Shown: piece after piece, positions 1 through 9,300 of the stretch
Layout of the letters: each line of letters begins with the position of its first letter
Position numbering within the stretch: position 1 is the first letter of the stretch
The notes under the pieces: model-generated
Database searches by the model: none
What the model was told of the DNA's origin: nothing
Seen by the model: the letters and a program-made list of their open reading frames with translations, nothing else
Translations under genes and position numbers: made by a program
Assembly (NCBI RefSeq): GCF_017592555.1
Contig: NZ_JAGFNS010000023.1
Span: forward strand, 81,188 to 145,187
DNA: 64,000 bases
Reading direction: 5' to 3'
DNA from: Actinoplanes flavus
GTDB taxonomy: Bacteria; Actinomycetota; Actinomycetes; Mycobacteriales; Micromonosporaceae

Positions 1-299
1 TGGTGGACACAGCCGATCCAGAACAGCGCCTCGGCTTCGCCGCGTGCGTCGCTCAGAGCCTTGTACAACTCGAGCGCTCGCTCGAACAACGGCAGCTCGG
101 CGGGATCCTCGGCCGGCGCATCGCCGTTGCCGGCGGTAGCGCTCTGAAATCGCGCATGCAGGATCTTCGCCCGCGCGAGAGCCGTATCCGCCTCGACCGC
201 GTCCAACGCGCGTTCGCTCTCGGTCAGCGCGCCGGCGTCACCGCCGTACACGGCTTGCTCGTACGCTTTCCTGGCCTGTTCGAGCCGGTCTTCGGTCAT
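1..299 (-). CDS. Partial TPR-like helical protein (C-terminal part outside window)
   Basis: An open frame runs leftward from an ATG at 299 to the window edge with no stop, so only about 99 N-terminal residues are visible. It begins MTEDRLEQARKAYEQAV and continues with regularly spaced Ala, Leu and Glu. The segment LFERALELYKALSDARGEAEALFWIGCVH looks like tetratricopeptide helices. No signal peptide or membrane segment is visible. TPR-type proteins usually mediate protein contacts, and I see no catalytic motif. The partner is unknown and no operon mate is visible on this side. The coding call rests on codon bias and helix periodicity, and the family call is tentative. Confidence 0.6.
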   Translation of the reverse strand, partial: MTEDRLEQARKAYEQAVYGGDAGALTESERALDAVEADTALARAKILHARFQSATAGNGDAPAEDPAELPLFERALELYKALSDARGEAEALFWIGCVH

Positions 300-604
300 C
301 GTGGCCGCCCCCGCTGGCTTCGCCCTACGTGCTGGAGCCAAGAGTCTAGATCGGACGGCTGCAGGCGTTCGGGGAAGCGGCACCGTGGCTCGATCTGGAT
401 GGCCCACCGATCTACGCCCGGCGGGCGCGGCACAGGCGGGACCATCCCGTCGGCACGCGCGGCGCGGACGGGACGGCCGCAGCATGGCGGGGCGGGCTCA
501 CGCGTACCGGAAGAAGGGAGTGAGAGACACGCGGACGTGAGCGGGTTTCGGGACAGTTCGGTCGGTATCAAGCCCGCCGAAACGCCGCGGCCCGCACCTT
601 CACC
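300..604. other. Intergenic stretch, no convincing gene
   Basis: Short open frames exist here on both strands, but none has a ribosome site or recognisable protein. The last 70 bases continue in frame with the epimerase remnant that follows (RRNAAARTFTMIN), so the right end may be decayed coding sequence. Confidence 0.4.
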
Positions 605-757
605 ATGATCAACCTCGTCCGCCTGCTGCGCCTGACGCCGGTGCTCATGACCAGCACGAAACAGATGGGTGACGTCGCGCTGCACCTGGCCCGCCACGGC
701 TACTCGCGCCACGTCCTGGAGAACCGCGACATCGTCACGGTGGCCACCACCGCATGA
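605..757 (+). pseudogene. C-terminal remnant of an NAD(P)-dependent epimerase/dehydratase-like protein
   Basis: The 50 encoded residues include TKQMGDVALHLARHGYSRHVLENRDI. This resembles the extreme C-terminus of small NAD(P)-binding epimerase/dehydratase (YbjT-like) proteins, in which a conserved Thr-x-x-x-Gly-x-A helix precedes an LENRDI-like end. The N-terminal Rossmann fold with its GxxGxxG motif is absent, and no start with a ribosome site precedes the segment. I read it as a truncated, probably inactive relic. It stops three bases before the inverted repeat upstream of the TetR gene. The family assignment is from memory of the motif and is moderate. Confidence 0.45.
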
Positions 758-759
758 AT

Positions 760-793
760 CTTGCGTGCCACGCATCTTTGCGTGGCGCGCAAG
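760..793. promoter_or_regulatory. Long inverted repeat upstream of TetR gene (probable operator)
   Basis: Arms at 760-774 and 779-793 match at 14 of 15 positions (CTTGCGTGCCACGCA against its complement) around a 4-base spacer. The repeat ends 18 bases before the TetR start at 812 and overlaps where a promoter should lie. A TetR autoregulatory operator is the simplest reading. A terminator for the remnant gene is an alternative, but no T run follows. Confidence 0.6.
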
Positions 794-811
794 TATTGAT
801 ACGGTGGTGAC

Positions 812-1429
812 ATGACGGGACTACGCGAGCGCAAGAAAGCCGAGACGCGGGCCGCCCTCGGCTGGGCCGCGATCCACCTCACCGCCGAGCGCGGCTACGA
901 CAACGTCCGCGTGGAGGACATCGCCGAAGCGGCCGGGGTCTCCCCGCGCACCTTCAACAACTACTTCTCCAGCAAGGCCGAGGCGATCGCCTCCCGTCAC
1001 CTCGACCGCAGCCTGCGCACCGCCGCCGCGCTGCGCGAGCGCCCCGCCGCCGAGCCGCTGTGGGAGGCGCTGACCGCCGCCGCGCTGGAGCAGTTCACCC
1101 GCGGCCCCGAGGTCGAGGCGATGCCGTCGCCCGCACACGCGCAATGGACGGCCGGCGTCCGCGCCATGCTCGCCGAGCCCGCGCTGCAGGGTGAGCGGCT
1201 GCGCGCCACCGCACGGGCCGAGGCCGAGCTGGCGGCCGCTGTCGCCGACCGTACCGGCACCGACCTCGCCACCGACATGTATCCGCGGCTCGTCGCGGCC
1301 GCCGCCAGCGCGGCCGTCGGCGTCGCCATGCAGCACTTCCTGGACAGCGCCGACCCGGCCCCGATCGACCGCCTCATCACCGACGCGTTCGCCCAGGTCG
1401 CCGCGGGTCTCCCGGCGCCGGCCCGCTAA
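812..1429 (+). CDS. TetR family transcriptional regulator
   Basis: This 205-residue protein has an N-terminal TetR helix-turn-helix at about residues 10-55 (TAERGYDNVRVEDIAEAAG, then SPRTFNNYFSSKAEAI) and an all-helical ligand domain. Family length is about 200, so it looks complete. It lies 72 bases ahead of the FAD monooxygenase gene on the same strand, and the inverted repeat at 760-793 is just upstream. It probably represses itself and the monooxygenase and responds to that enzyme's substrate or a related aromatic compound. The ATG is preceded only by a weak GGTGG site. The family is certain and the ligand unknown. Confidence 0.9.
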   Translation: MTGLRERKKAETRAALGWAAIHLTAERGYDNVRVEDIAEAAGVSPRTFNNYFSSKAEAIASRHLDRSLRTAAALRERPAAEPLWEALTAAALEQFTRGPEVEAMPSPAHAQWTAGVRAMLAEPALQGERLRATARAEAELAAAVADRTGTDLATDMYPRLVAAAASAAVGVAMQHFLDSADPAPIDRLITDAFAQVAAGLPAPAR

Positions 1430-1501
1430 CCGCCACCGTCCCACTCCCGTGGCGGGCCGTGCCCGCCGCGGCGATGACGCACGCCCCGAAGGGATCACAT
1501 C

Positions 1502-3001
1502 ATGCTTGACGTCCTCATCGCCGGAGCCGGCCCCAACGGCCTCATGCTCGCCTGCGAACTGGCGCTCGCCGGCGTCCACCCGGTCGTCCTCGAACGCCAC
1601 CCCGCGCCCACCGGCGAACCCCGCGCCAACGGCCTGGTCGGGCAGGTCGTGCGGCTGCTCGACCGCCGCGGCCTCTACACGCGGCTCAGCGGCGACACCG
1701 GTCCACCGCGGCCGCAGCCGGCGTTCACGTTCGGCGCGTTCCCGCTGGATCTCACGATGCTCGACGAGAATCCGCACTACGTGCTCGGTGTGCCGCAGGC
1801 CCAGCTGGAGGCCGGGCTCGCGGCCCGGGCCGCCGAACTCGGCGTCGACGTGCGCCGCGGCCACGAGGTCGCCGACCTTCGGCAGTGCCCGGACGCGGTC
1901 GAGGTCGTCCTCGCCGACGGTACGCGGCTCACCTCCCGTTTCGTCGTCGGCGCCGACGGTGGCCGCAGTGTGGTGCGCCGTCTCGCCGGCATCGACTTCC
2001 CGGGTGTCACCAACGACCGGTCGGTCTCCCGGACCGCCACCGTGACCGTGCCCGCGTCCGCCCTGGATCCGGCCACCGGCGGGTTGCTCGTTCCCGGGTA
2101 CGGGGTGGTGCCGCCGTTCATGCACACCCGTACCCCGCGTGGCCTGATCGCCTGGGCGCCGTTCCCCGGCCGCCCGGCGATCCTGAGCACGACGGAGTGG
2201 CCGGACACGCTGCCGGGCGACGAGACGCCGATGAGCCTGGCGGAACTGCGCGACAGCGTCGCCCGGGTGCTCGGCGCGGGCATCGCGTTCGACGCGAGTG
2301 ACGGCCCCGGACTGCTGCGGCGGCTGACCGGCGGGAACACGCGCATCGCCGCCCGCTACCGCGCCGGCCGGGTGCTGCTGGTCGGCGACGCCGCGCACGT
2401 GCACCCGGCGATCGGCGGCCCCGGCCTCAACCTGGGCTTGCAGGATGCCGCCAACCTGGGGTGGAAGCTCGCCGCCACGGTGCACGGCTGGGCGCCGCCG
2501 GGGCTGCTCGACACGTACGAGACGGAGCGCCGCCCGGTCGCCGAGCGGGTCGTCATGTCCACACAGGCCCAGTCGGCGCTGATCAGCCCCGGTGACGACA
2601 TCACCGGGCTGCGGGGCCTGTTCGCCGAACTGCTGCGCAAGCCGGAGGTGACCGGGCACATCGCGGCGCTGATGTCCGGCGCGGACGTGGCGTATCCGGC
2701 CGATCCCGCCGATCCGCTGGCCGGCCGCTGCGCACCCGATGTGGTCGTGCACGGCGCGGACGGTCCGGTGCGCCTGGCCGAACTGACCCGTACCGCCCGT
2801 CCGCTGCTGCTCGACTCTACCGGCGCCTACGCCGAGGCCACCGCCGGATGGCGCGACCGCGTCGATGTGGTCACCGGCCCGCTGGAGGGCACGGCCGCGA
2901 CCGCGTTGCTCGTACGGCCGGACTGCTTCGTCGCCTGGTCGGCCGGTGACGCGGACACGCTGCGCGCCGCGCTCACCGGCCACTTCGGCGATCCGCGGTG
3001 A
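1502..3001 (+). CDS. FAD-dependent aromatic-type monooxygenase (PHBH fold)
   Basis: A 499-residue class A flavoprotein hydroxylase. It has the N-terminal dinucleotide motif GAGPNG (residues 7-12), the DG motif VVGADGGRSVVRRLAGI near residue 155, and the GD motif RVLLVGDAAHVHPAIGGPG near residue 290. The C-terminal region fits the thioredoxin-like domain of rifampicin and polyketide hydroxylases. Such enzymes use NAD(P)H and O2 to hydroxylate or inactivate phenolic and polyketide compounds in the cytoplasm. A GAAGGGA ribosome site lies just before the ATG. Pairing with an upstream TetR suggests inducible detoxification or tailoring. The substrate cannot be read from the sequence. Confidence 0.9.
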   Translation: MLDVLIAGAGPNGLMLACELALAGVHPVVLERHPAPTGEPRANGLVGQVVRLLDRRGLYTRLSGDTGPPRPQPAFTFGAFPLDLTMLDENPHYVLGVPQAQLEAGLAARAAELGVDVRRGHEVADLRQCPDAVEVVLADGTRLTSRFVVGADGGRSVVRRLAGIDFPGVTNDRSVSRTATVTVPASALDPATGGLLVPGYGVVPPFMHTRTPRGLIAWAPFPGRPAILSTTEWPDTLPGDETPMSLAELRDSVARVLGAGIAFDASDGPGLLRRLTGGNTRIAARYRAGRVLLVGDAAHVHPAIGGPGLNLGLQDAANLGWKLAATVHGWAPPGLLDTYETERRPVAERVVMSTQAQSALISPGDDITGLRGLFAELLRKPEVTGHIAALMSGADVAYPADPADPLAGRCAPDVVVHGADGPVRLAELTRTARPLLLDSTGAYAEATAGWRDRVDVVTGPLEGTAATALLVRPDCFVAWSAGDADTLRAALTGHFGDPR

Positions 3002-3052
3002 CCGGGGCCCTGGTCAGAGCCCTGGTCCGGAAGCTGGGCATACTGGTGCGCC

Positions 3053-3382
3053 GTGAACCTGGACGAGTATCAGCGCGGCGCACTGCGTACCGCCGCCCCG
3101 CGTGACAAGAAGAACGAGCTTCTGCATCTGGTGCTCGGGCTGGTCGGTGAGTCCGGCGAGGTCGCCGAGAAGTTCAAGAAATGGGTACGCGACCTCGACA
3201 GTGACGAGACACGTATCGACCGCGCCGATATCGCCAAGGAACTCGGTGACGTCCTCTGGTATGTGGCGGTGCTCGCCGACTACCTGGATCTCTCCCTGAA
3301 CGACATCGGCGCCGCCAACCTGGCCAAACTCGCCAGCCGCCAGACCCGTGGCGTGCTCGGCGGCAGCGGCGACGACCGCTGA
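3053..3382 (+). CDS. MazG-like nucleoside triphosphate pyrophosphohydrolase
   Basis: The 109 residues carry the all-alpha NTP pyrophosphatase signature. GLVGESGEVAEKFKKW supplies the ExxE half, and KELGDVLWYVAVLADYL supplies the ExxD half that binds Mg2+. Family members hydrolyse non-canonical or excess nucleoside triphosphates to monophosphates and pyrophosphate. The start is a GTG. The gene follows the monooxygenase by 51 bases and may be co-transcribed, although no functional link is obvious. Single-domain length is normal for the short MazG-like family. Confidence 0.85.
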   Translation: MNLDEYQRGALRTAAPRDKKNELLHLVLGLVGESGEVAEKFKKWVRDLDSDETRIDRADIAKELGDVLWYVAVLADYLDLSLNDIGAANLAKLASRQTRGVLGGSGDDR

Positions 3383-3435
3383 CCGCCGAGCACGGGTTCA
3401 GGCCACGACGTCGAGCAGGTCCCCGCTGAGGGGAA

Positions 3436-3876
3436 TCAGCTGTCGGTATGTGTCATGACGTCGGATCGCGTCTCCAAGCGCTCGTACCTTTGCTTGGCCG
3501 CCTGGGGTGTGTTGAGTCCCAAGCTGAAAGCTATGTCCTGCCAGGTCATCCCCTTGCTCCGGGCGATCTTGAGCAGATGCAGCTCGGTCGAATCGAGGTC
3601 GGCGCGAACGCTGGGTAGAAGGGTCAGCGCCGCGACAAGGTCGTTTTCGTCGATGTCTGGCTCGTTCGGCTCAAGGACGATCGAGCCGCCGGCCAGCCCG
3701 GCCACGAGCCGGACCACTTCATGCGGAGCCGCCATGGAGGGGTGAGTCTGTCGTGATCGGCGGGCGGAACTGTCGGCGTGCCGGTCGACGAGGTGCGTCA
3801 GAGCTTGATAGGCGCGCTCAGCGCGTTGCGTCGCGGAATCGGGCCGGGCGAAGAAGTGGGACATGCGGTGAAGCAT
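3436..3876 (-). CDS. Small DNA-binding protein with C-terminal helix-turn-helix
   Basis: A 146-residue protein of a type common in actinomycetes. The N-terminal half is charged. The C-terminal part contains LHLLKIARSKGMTWQDIAFSLG followed by QAAKQRYERLE, which reads as a sigma-region-4-like helix-turn-helix. No enzyme motif is present. The start may be the ATG at 3876 or the one at 3864 (MSHFFARP), and neither has a good ribosome site. A perfect palindrome lies 20 bases upstream, so autoregulation is plausible. The targets are unknown. Confidence 0.7.
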   Translation of the reverse strand: MLHRMSHFFARPDSATQRAERAYQALTHLVDRHADSSARRSRQTHPSMAAPHEVVRLVAGLAGGSIVLEPNEPDIDENDLVAALTLLPSVRADLDSTELHLLKIARSKGMTWQDIAFSLGLNTPQAAKQRYERLETRSDVMTHTDS

Positions 3877-3895
3877 GACAGCTCAACGAAAGCTT

Positions 3896-3912
3896 TTCAA
3901 CAGTCTGTTGAA
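3896..3912. promoter_or_regulatory. Perfect 17-bp palindrome ahead of the HTH gene
   Basis: TTCAACAG, then a central T, then CTGTTGAA, giving 8-bp arms with no mismatch. It sits 20 bases upstream of the start at 3876 on the minus strand, where a repressor would cover the promoter. The sequence is AT-richer than its surroundings. No regulator is proven. Confidence 0.55.
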
Positions 3913-4016
3913 GATGTGGCGGGCGCCTACTTATTGATCTGTCGCTGACCGCGCGTCACGGAAGGTGACCCGCCGGCTCGGGGCGCTGACCATCCGGACG
4001 TGCCGGGAGCCGTGCA

Positions 4017-4655
4017 TTACTGCCCAGGGACAACGGTGCCGGCGCTGTGGATGTCGTGTTCGGTGATGCGTACCGGAAACCAGGTGATCTCTTCGGGGGT
4101 GCCGCCGTCGTTGTTGGCCATGTCCGCGATGCGTTGTGCTTCGTCGGCAGTGGCCAGCAGGCCGGCGTTTCCCGGCCGGATGCCGAGTTCCCTGAGCGCC
4201 GGAGTGTCCAGCCGGTAGCAGAGCCAGCTGTGGAACTTGCCGGCCTCGAAGCCGAGGACCTCGAATCCCTGGATCGTGCCGGGTGCGGCGGCCGTGGGCT
4301 GTGCGAGGTTCACCAGGATGGGACGCGGAGGGTCACCGATCCAGTCCTGCACCATGGCCGTCAGTCTGGTGGCTGTCGCCGCTGTCAGGCTCACGCTCAG
4401 CACGTGAACGGTGGGCTGGCCCGCGGGTGCTCGCCGGGCGGCATCGGCCGCCTGTCGCAGGGACCGGTGCCACGGCTCGAACAGCTGCTGCTGCCACGGT
4501 TCTAAGTCTTGGCCGGACGGGAGGAAGTCGGTGAGGCATTCGCTGACGGTGGCGACGGTAGGCGGGAGGGCGGCGATCCCGTACGGTCCGGGCGGCGGCG
4601 CCCAGGGGAAGCCGGCCACGTATCCGGCCAGCAGGTAGCTCTCGGCGCGCGTCAT
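4017..4655 (-). CDS. Hypothetical protein (212 aa)
   Basis: I do not recognise this protein. It begins MTRAESYLLAGYVAGFPWAPPPGPYGI and has mixed alpha/beta composition with no signal peptide, membrane span or catalytic motif. The C-terminal part (EVLGFEAGKFHSWLCYRL, then ADEAQRIADMANND) suggests a small globular domain. It stands alone between two minus-strand genes. A three-codon frame (ATG AGC GGA TGA) immediately upstream overlaps its start codon in an ATGATG-like arrangement, perhaps allowing re-initiation. Codon use is normal for the window, so I take it as real. Confidence 0.6.
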   Translation of the reverse strand: MTRAESYLLAGYVAGFPWAPPPGPYGIAALPPTVATVSECLTDFLPSGQDLEPWQQQLFEPWHRSLRQAADAARRAPAGQPTVHVLSVSLTAATATRLTAMVQDWIGDPPRPILVNLAQPTAAAPGTIQGFEVLGFEAGKFHSWLCYRLDTPALRELGIRPGNAGLLATADEAQRIADMANNDGGTPEEITWFPVRITEHDIHSAGTVVPGQ

Positions 4656-4786
4656 CCGCTCATGATCGACGGCGACGGGTCCCGGCGCAGAGAATTTCTC
4701 ACGGATGTCACAACGCAGCCGCGGTCCGGCGCAGAGAGTCGTTCACGAGTTCCCGTTCCCTTCCGGGTGGTGTCACAGCGAAGAGC

Positions 4787-5749
4787 TCACGGCGGGTTGC
4801 CGTCCTGGTAGCGGACGGCGAGCGCGGTGGCCCGTTCGTGCAGGGCGGCGCGCAGTGACGGCGGGGTGAGGGCTTCGGCGGCGGTGCCGAGTTGCCACAG
4901 TGCCCACACGGCGTGACGTAGGTCCTGGTAGGTGACTTCGAGGCGGAGCCGGCCGTCGGGGCCGGGGGTTTCGGCGCGGACGGCGACCGCGGTGGCCAGC
5001 AGGTCGTCGCGGCGATTCGGATCGACCAGGACCTGTACGGCGATGTGGTCGTCGGACAGGAACCGGGCGGACCGTTCCCGCCAGGCCCGGTCGAGGTCGA
5101 CCCGGTCGTCGCGCTGTGCCGGTTCGGGTAGTTCCTCGGCGGCGAGAACACGTGACAGCCGGTAGGTGCGGTCGGCGCCGTTGCGGGTGGCCAGCAGGTA
5201 GCCACGGTCGCGGACGGTGACCAGGCCGATCGGGTCGACGGTGCGCCACGCCGGGGGCTGTCCGGTGGCGGCGTAGTGGATGCGCAGCCGGCGCCCGGCG
5301 AGCACGGCACGGCGTACCTCGGTCATGGTGGTGCCGGGGATCTGTTCGGTGACGGGCCGGCGCGACAGCAGGTCGGTTTCCGGTTCGACGAGCAACCGCT
5401 GCGTGGCGTCGGCGGCCAGCGCCTGGTGGTTGTCCGGGAGGGCGTCGACGACTTTGCGCATCGCGGAGGCGAGGGCCGGGCCGAGGCCGAGCCCGGTGCC
5501 GGCGGTGAGCAGGGCGAGGGCTTCGTCGTGGTTGAGGCCGGTGAGTGGGGTGCGGAAGCCGGGCAGCAGCGCGAATCCGCCGTGGCGGCCACGTTCGGTG
5601 TAGACCGGGACGCCGGCGGCGGACAGGGCTTCGATGTCGCGCAGCACGGTCCGGGTGGACACCTCCAGTTCGCGGGCCAGGGTGTCGGCGGTCAGGCGGC
5701 CGCGCTGGCGCAGCAGCAGGACGAGGGAGACCAGCCGGTCGGCGCGCAT
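4787..5749 (-). CDS. WYL-domain transcriptional regulator (HTH + WYL + WCX)
   Basis: A 320-residue regulator. Residues 1-60 form a winged helix of the DeoR/HTH_11 type (RADRLVSLVLLLRQRGRLTA, then ELEVSTRTVLRDIEALSAAGVPV). A central WYL domain follows (GRRLRIHYAATGQPPAWRTVDPIG, then DRGYLLATRNG) and a C-terminal WCX extension. WYL domains bind small ligands or nucleic acids. It is divergent from the RidA-like gene with about 95 bases between them, so it probably controls that gene and itself. Length and order match the family exactly. Confidence 0.9.
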   Translation of the reverse strand: MRADRLVSLVLLLRQRGRLTADTLARELEVSTRTVLRDIEALSAAGVPVYTERGRHGGFALLPGFRTPLTGLNHDEALALLTAGTGLGLGPALASAMRKVVDALPDNHQALAADATQRLLVEPETDLLSRRPVTEQIPGTTMTEVRRAVLAGRRLRIHYAATGQPPAWRTVDPIGLVTVRDRGYLLATRNGADRTYRLSRVLAAEELPEPAQRDDRVDLDRAWRERSARFLSDDHIAVQVLVDPNRRDDLLATAVAVRAETPGPDGRLRLEVTYQDLRHAVWALWQLGTAAEALTPPSLRAALHERATALAVRYQDGNPP

Positions 5750-5844
5750 CCGCGAACCGTACCGGAATACCTGACAGGAGGTGTCGTGATTGGCGGGCAG
5801 GCTCGCCGTTGCCCGTACGAAATGGAATGGAGCTTGAGGTGGCA

Positions 5845-6240
5845 GTGCAGCGAGTGGCCGTCAATCCGTGGCCGTGGTCGGTGGCGTTGGGTTTCCATCA
5901 GGGTGAGCTGGTGTCCGGGCAGACCCGGACGTTGTATTGCTCGGGTCAGACGGCGATGGACGCCGACGGCAAGCCGCAGCATGACGGTGACATGGCCGCG
6001 CAGTTGGCGATGTGTCTGGACAACGTCGAGGCCGTGTTGACGGCGGCGTCCATGTCGTTGACGAATGTCGTACGGCTCAACGTGTACACCGTCAATGTTG
6101 ACGAGTTGTTCCCGCATTACGGGGTGCTGGCGTCCCGGCTTGCGGCGGCCGGGGTGGCGCCGGCCACGACGATGGTGCAGGTGACGCGTCTGGCGCTGCC
6201 CGGCCAGCTGGTGGAGCTGGAGGCGACGGCGGTCGGGTAG
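5845..6240 (+). CDS. RidA family protein (enamine/imine deaminase or related)
   Basis: The protein is about 131 residues from the GTG at 5845, with GAGG five bases upstream. An ATG at 5827 in the same frame would add six residues. It contains the YjgF/RidA core: GELVSGQTRTLYCSGQTAMDADG, LDNVEAVLTAASMSLTNVVR and GVAPATTMVQVTRLA. RidA proteins hydrolyse reactive enamines and imines from PLP enzymes as trimers. The Arg that binds the carboxylate in archetypal RidA is not clearly present in the usual position here, so this may belong to a divergent subgroup. It faces the WYL regulator. Confidence 0.85.
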   Translation: MQRVAVNPWPWSVALGFHQGELVSGQTRTLYCSGQTAMDADGKPQHDGDMAAQLAMCLDNVEAVLTAASMSLTNVVRLNVYTVNVDELFPHYGVLASRLAAAGVAPATTMVQVTRLALPGQLVELEATAVG

Positions 6241-6294
6241 CCGGGGTCGCCCGGAGCCGGCGCCGAGTCCGCCGGCCGCCCGGAGCCGGGCAGG

Positions 6295-6327
6295 TGCCGC
6301 CCGGAGCCGAACCGGCCCCGGGCGGCA
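6295..6327. terminator. Bidirectional hairpin between convergent genes
   Basis: Ten-base arms (TGCCGCCCGG and its complement) enclose a short GC-rich loop. It lies between the RidA gene and the end of the glycoside hydrolase operon and can serve both strands. There is no long T run, as is usual in GC-rich actinomycetes. Confidence 0.6.
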
Positions 6328-6334
6328 CGACCCG

Positions 6335-9300
6335 TCAGGGAGCGAAGGCTTTCACCTCCAGCAGGCCGACGGAGGCGGCGCCGCTGGTCAGGGCCACCCG
6401 CAGGCGGGTGGTGCTGACCGGACCGAAGGTGACGGTGTTGTACTGGTTCGCGGCGATCGGGTAGCCGCTGGCGGACGGCACGTCGACGTAGGCGCTGCCG
6501 TCGTAGTACTGCAGTTTCCACGAGGCGGGCAGGTCGATGCCCTGGTTGTCGTCGAAGAAGTACACCTGCGCCGATCGCAGGTTCTGTGCGGTCGGCCAGG
6601 TGAGTTCGGCCCACTGCTGGCCCTGGTTGGGCCAGGTTCCCCAGCGCGGGTTGACGGTGTCGTTCGACGACGGTGGTTCGGCGCCGTCGTTGATGGCGGC
6701 GACGCTCTCCCACGCCGAGGTGTAGGAGGCGCTGGGTGTGGCCGAGGCCGCCAGGTTGGGGTTCGGTGGCGGCACGGTGCCCTGCCCGTACACCTTCACT
6801 TCGGTGAGGCCGGTTTTCGGCGTACCGGTGGGTTGGGTGAATTGCAGGCGCAGCCTGGTGGTGTTGACCGGGGTGAAGGTGACCTTGTTCAGGTTGGCCT
6901 GCGGTGCGGCCGGGGTTTTGGCCTGGGAGCTGGTGTTCACCCAGGCGCTGCCGTTCCAGTACTGGACGTTGTAGGCGGTCGGTGGCCGGTAGCGGTTGCC
7001 GGCCCGGTCGTTGCGGAAGTGGATCCAGGCCTCGCTGACGGTGCGCTCACTGCTGAAGGTGAGGTCGTAGGTGTCGGTGGCGTTGGTGCTGCCGTAGCTG
7101 CCCCACAGCGGTGAGTTGGTGGGCAGGCCGTCGACGGCGGCGCCGGCCGACGTGCCGGAGGTGGTGTAGGAGGCGGCCACGGTCGCGCCGCTGGCCAGAT
7201 TCGGGCGGGTGGAGGTCAGGTCGACACCGGCCTTGGCGAAGACGTCGACCATCCGGCTGCTGTTCTGCACCACGTTCTGCGGTGCTTGCAGGGCCGGGAA
7301 CGCGGTGCTGAACGCGACCGTGCCGGTGGTGGTGACCGCGCCGGTGGCCGGGTTGTAGGTGAACGGCGCCAGCTGGTTCAGTGTGGCGACGCGGGTGCCG
7401 TCGAGGTAGATGGAGTAGCCCTGCGGAACCCCGTTGTAGCGGGTCACGCCGTCGGACGGGTCGTCCCAGACGATCGACAGGTTGGCGTTGCGGTAGCGCA
7501 GGTTGTTGACCGCGAAGTGGCTCCAGCCGATGTTGATCGGCGACAGTGCGATCTGGTTGTCGTTACGCGGCCGGAGCCCGGCGACGTCTTCGATGATCGT
7601 CCAGTTGCTGCTGCCGAGGATGTTGTGGTGGATCCACGACCGGTAGGTGATGGAGCTGCCGTTCCAGTCGGCCCAGAACTCGTTGGCGTCCGGCCAGTTG
7701 GTGTCGCCGCCGACGTACTGCGCCCAGGCGTTCCAGTAGAGCAGCTTCTTGTAGTCCTCGCTGGTCATCCACGTGTTCGGGTAGTTGCGCAGCACCTGCG
7801 AGTAGAGCCGGAACTGCACGGTGGAGTTGATGGTGGAGAAGTTGTTGCTGCCCGGGTTGCCGGCGGCCGCGGCGGCGGCCTTGTCGACCTGGTTGGCGGT
7901 GTAGAACGGGAAGATCGGGTACTGGGCGGCGTCGGCGAACAGGCGCAGCGCCTCCCGGTACTGGGCCGTGTTCGGCATCAACCCGACCGTGTACGGGTAG
8001 TAGTTGTTGATTTCCTTCCACGGCACATGTGTATTCGTCGACACGTGCTTGTGTTCCAGGAGTTGACGAGATGGATTCCACAACGTGTTGACGACACCGT
8101 TGCGGATCCGGTCGGCGAGCGTCTGCATCTCGGTGGCCTTGGCCGTGTTGCCGAGCAGGGTGTAGGCGTCGCGGGCGGCGTTGGCGGCGCTCCACACGTA
8201 GGCGGTCTCGGCCCGGTCCAGGTTGCCGGCGCGCCAGTGGAAACTGACGGCGTCGGCGTCGTTGCCGGTCATCGCGCCCCAGTCGTACTCGATGACGCCG
8301 TTGTTGTTGGTGTCGTAGGTGGCGAGCTGGCCTTTCGCGTCGCCTTCGGCGTAGCGGGCGAAGTTGGTCAGCATGGCCGGCTGGCCGCCGTGGATCTGGT
8401 AGGCGCGCCAGGCGGCCTCGGCGATGTACTGGGTGTACGAGTTGGACCAGTTCTCCGGGTCGCCGGGGTTGTCCACGAACCGGCCGTTGGCCGAGTACTG
8501 GCCGACCGCCAGGTAGGGGCCGTAGGAGTATTCCGGGCTCCGCAGGTATTTCAGGTCGTCGATGTGCATCGGCTGGGTGAGGGCGATCGCGTTGTTGTAG
8601 CCGGTGACGCCCTCGATCGACTGTGGGAACTGGAAGTCCTGGCCGGGGATGTCGGCGTCGAGGTGGTTGAACCGCATCAGCCACCACCGGTAGTAGATGT
8701 TCTTCTTGATCGCGGCGTCCGGGACGTCGATGTAGGGCACGTTGTCGGCCCACCACCGGTTGTAGTCGCGGACGTGGGTGGCGAACGCGTCGGCGGCGCT
8801 GCGGGCCCGGTAGGCGTCGTATTCGGTCCGGGACGCGGGGATCTCGGTGGCGACCAGGCCGAGTTGCACCTTGGCGGTGACGGTCTGCCCGGCGCCGACC
8901 GTGATCGACCGGGTGAGGTTGCCGCCGGAGGGGGTGAACCCGTCACCGGAGAACCGCGGGTACAGGGTGGTCAGGTTGTTCTTGACCGCGCGGGTGCCGG
9001 TGAGTTCGCTGCCGCTGACGGTGGTCGCGTACGGCGAGGTGGCGGTCAGCGTCAATGTCGACGACCCGCTGCCGGTGTTGACGACGGCGACGTTGGTGAT
9101 CAGCACGTTGTTGTGCGTGATGAACTTGGTGACCTCCAGGCGCAGGCTGCCGTTGGTGTGCACGCTGCGCCAGTGGCTGGGTGTCTGCCGGCGTTGGGCG
9201 ACCTGTTCGGTGAACGTGCCGGTCGACGCGGTGATGGCGTAGGCGTTCTGGCTGGAGATGTTGTCCCAGTAGGCGGCGTTGCCGCCGAAACCGATCACCG

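Noticed and set aside
821..2983. 720-residue open frame on the minus strand opposite TetR and the monooxygenase
   Set aside because: Gly/Arg/Ala-rich sequence without domains, antisense to two clear genes; a GC-driven shadow.
5776..6040. AGGAGG followed by GTG at 5786 as a separate small gene before RidA
   Set aside because: The resulting 84-residue product is Trp/Arg-rich and out of frame with RidA; the site may be chance or a leader frame.
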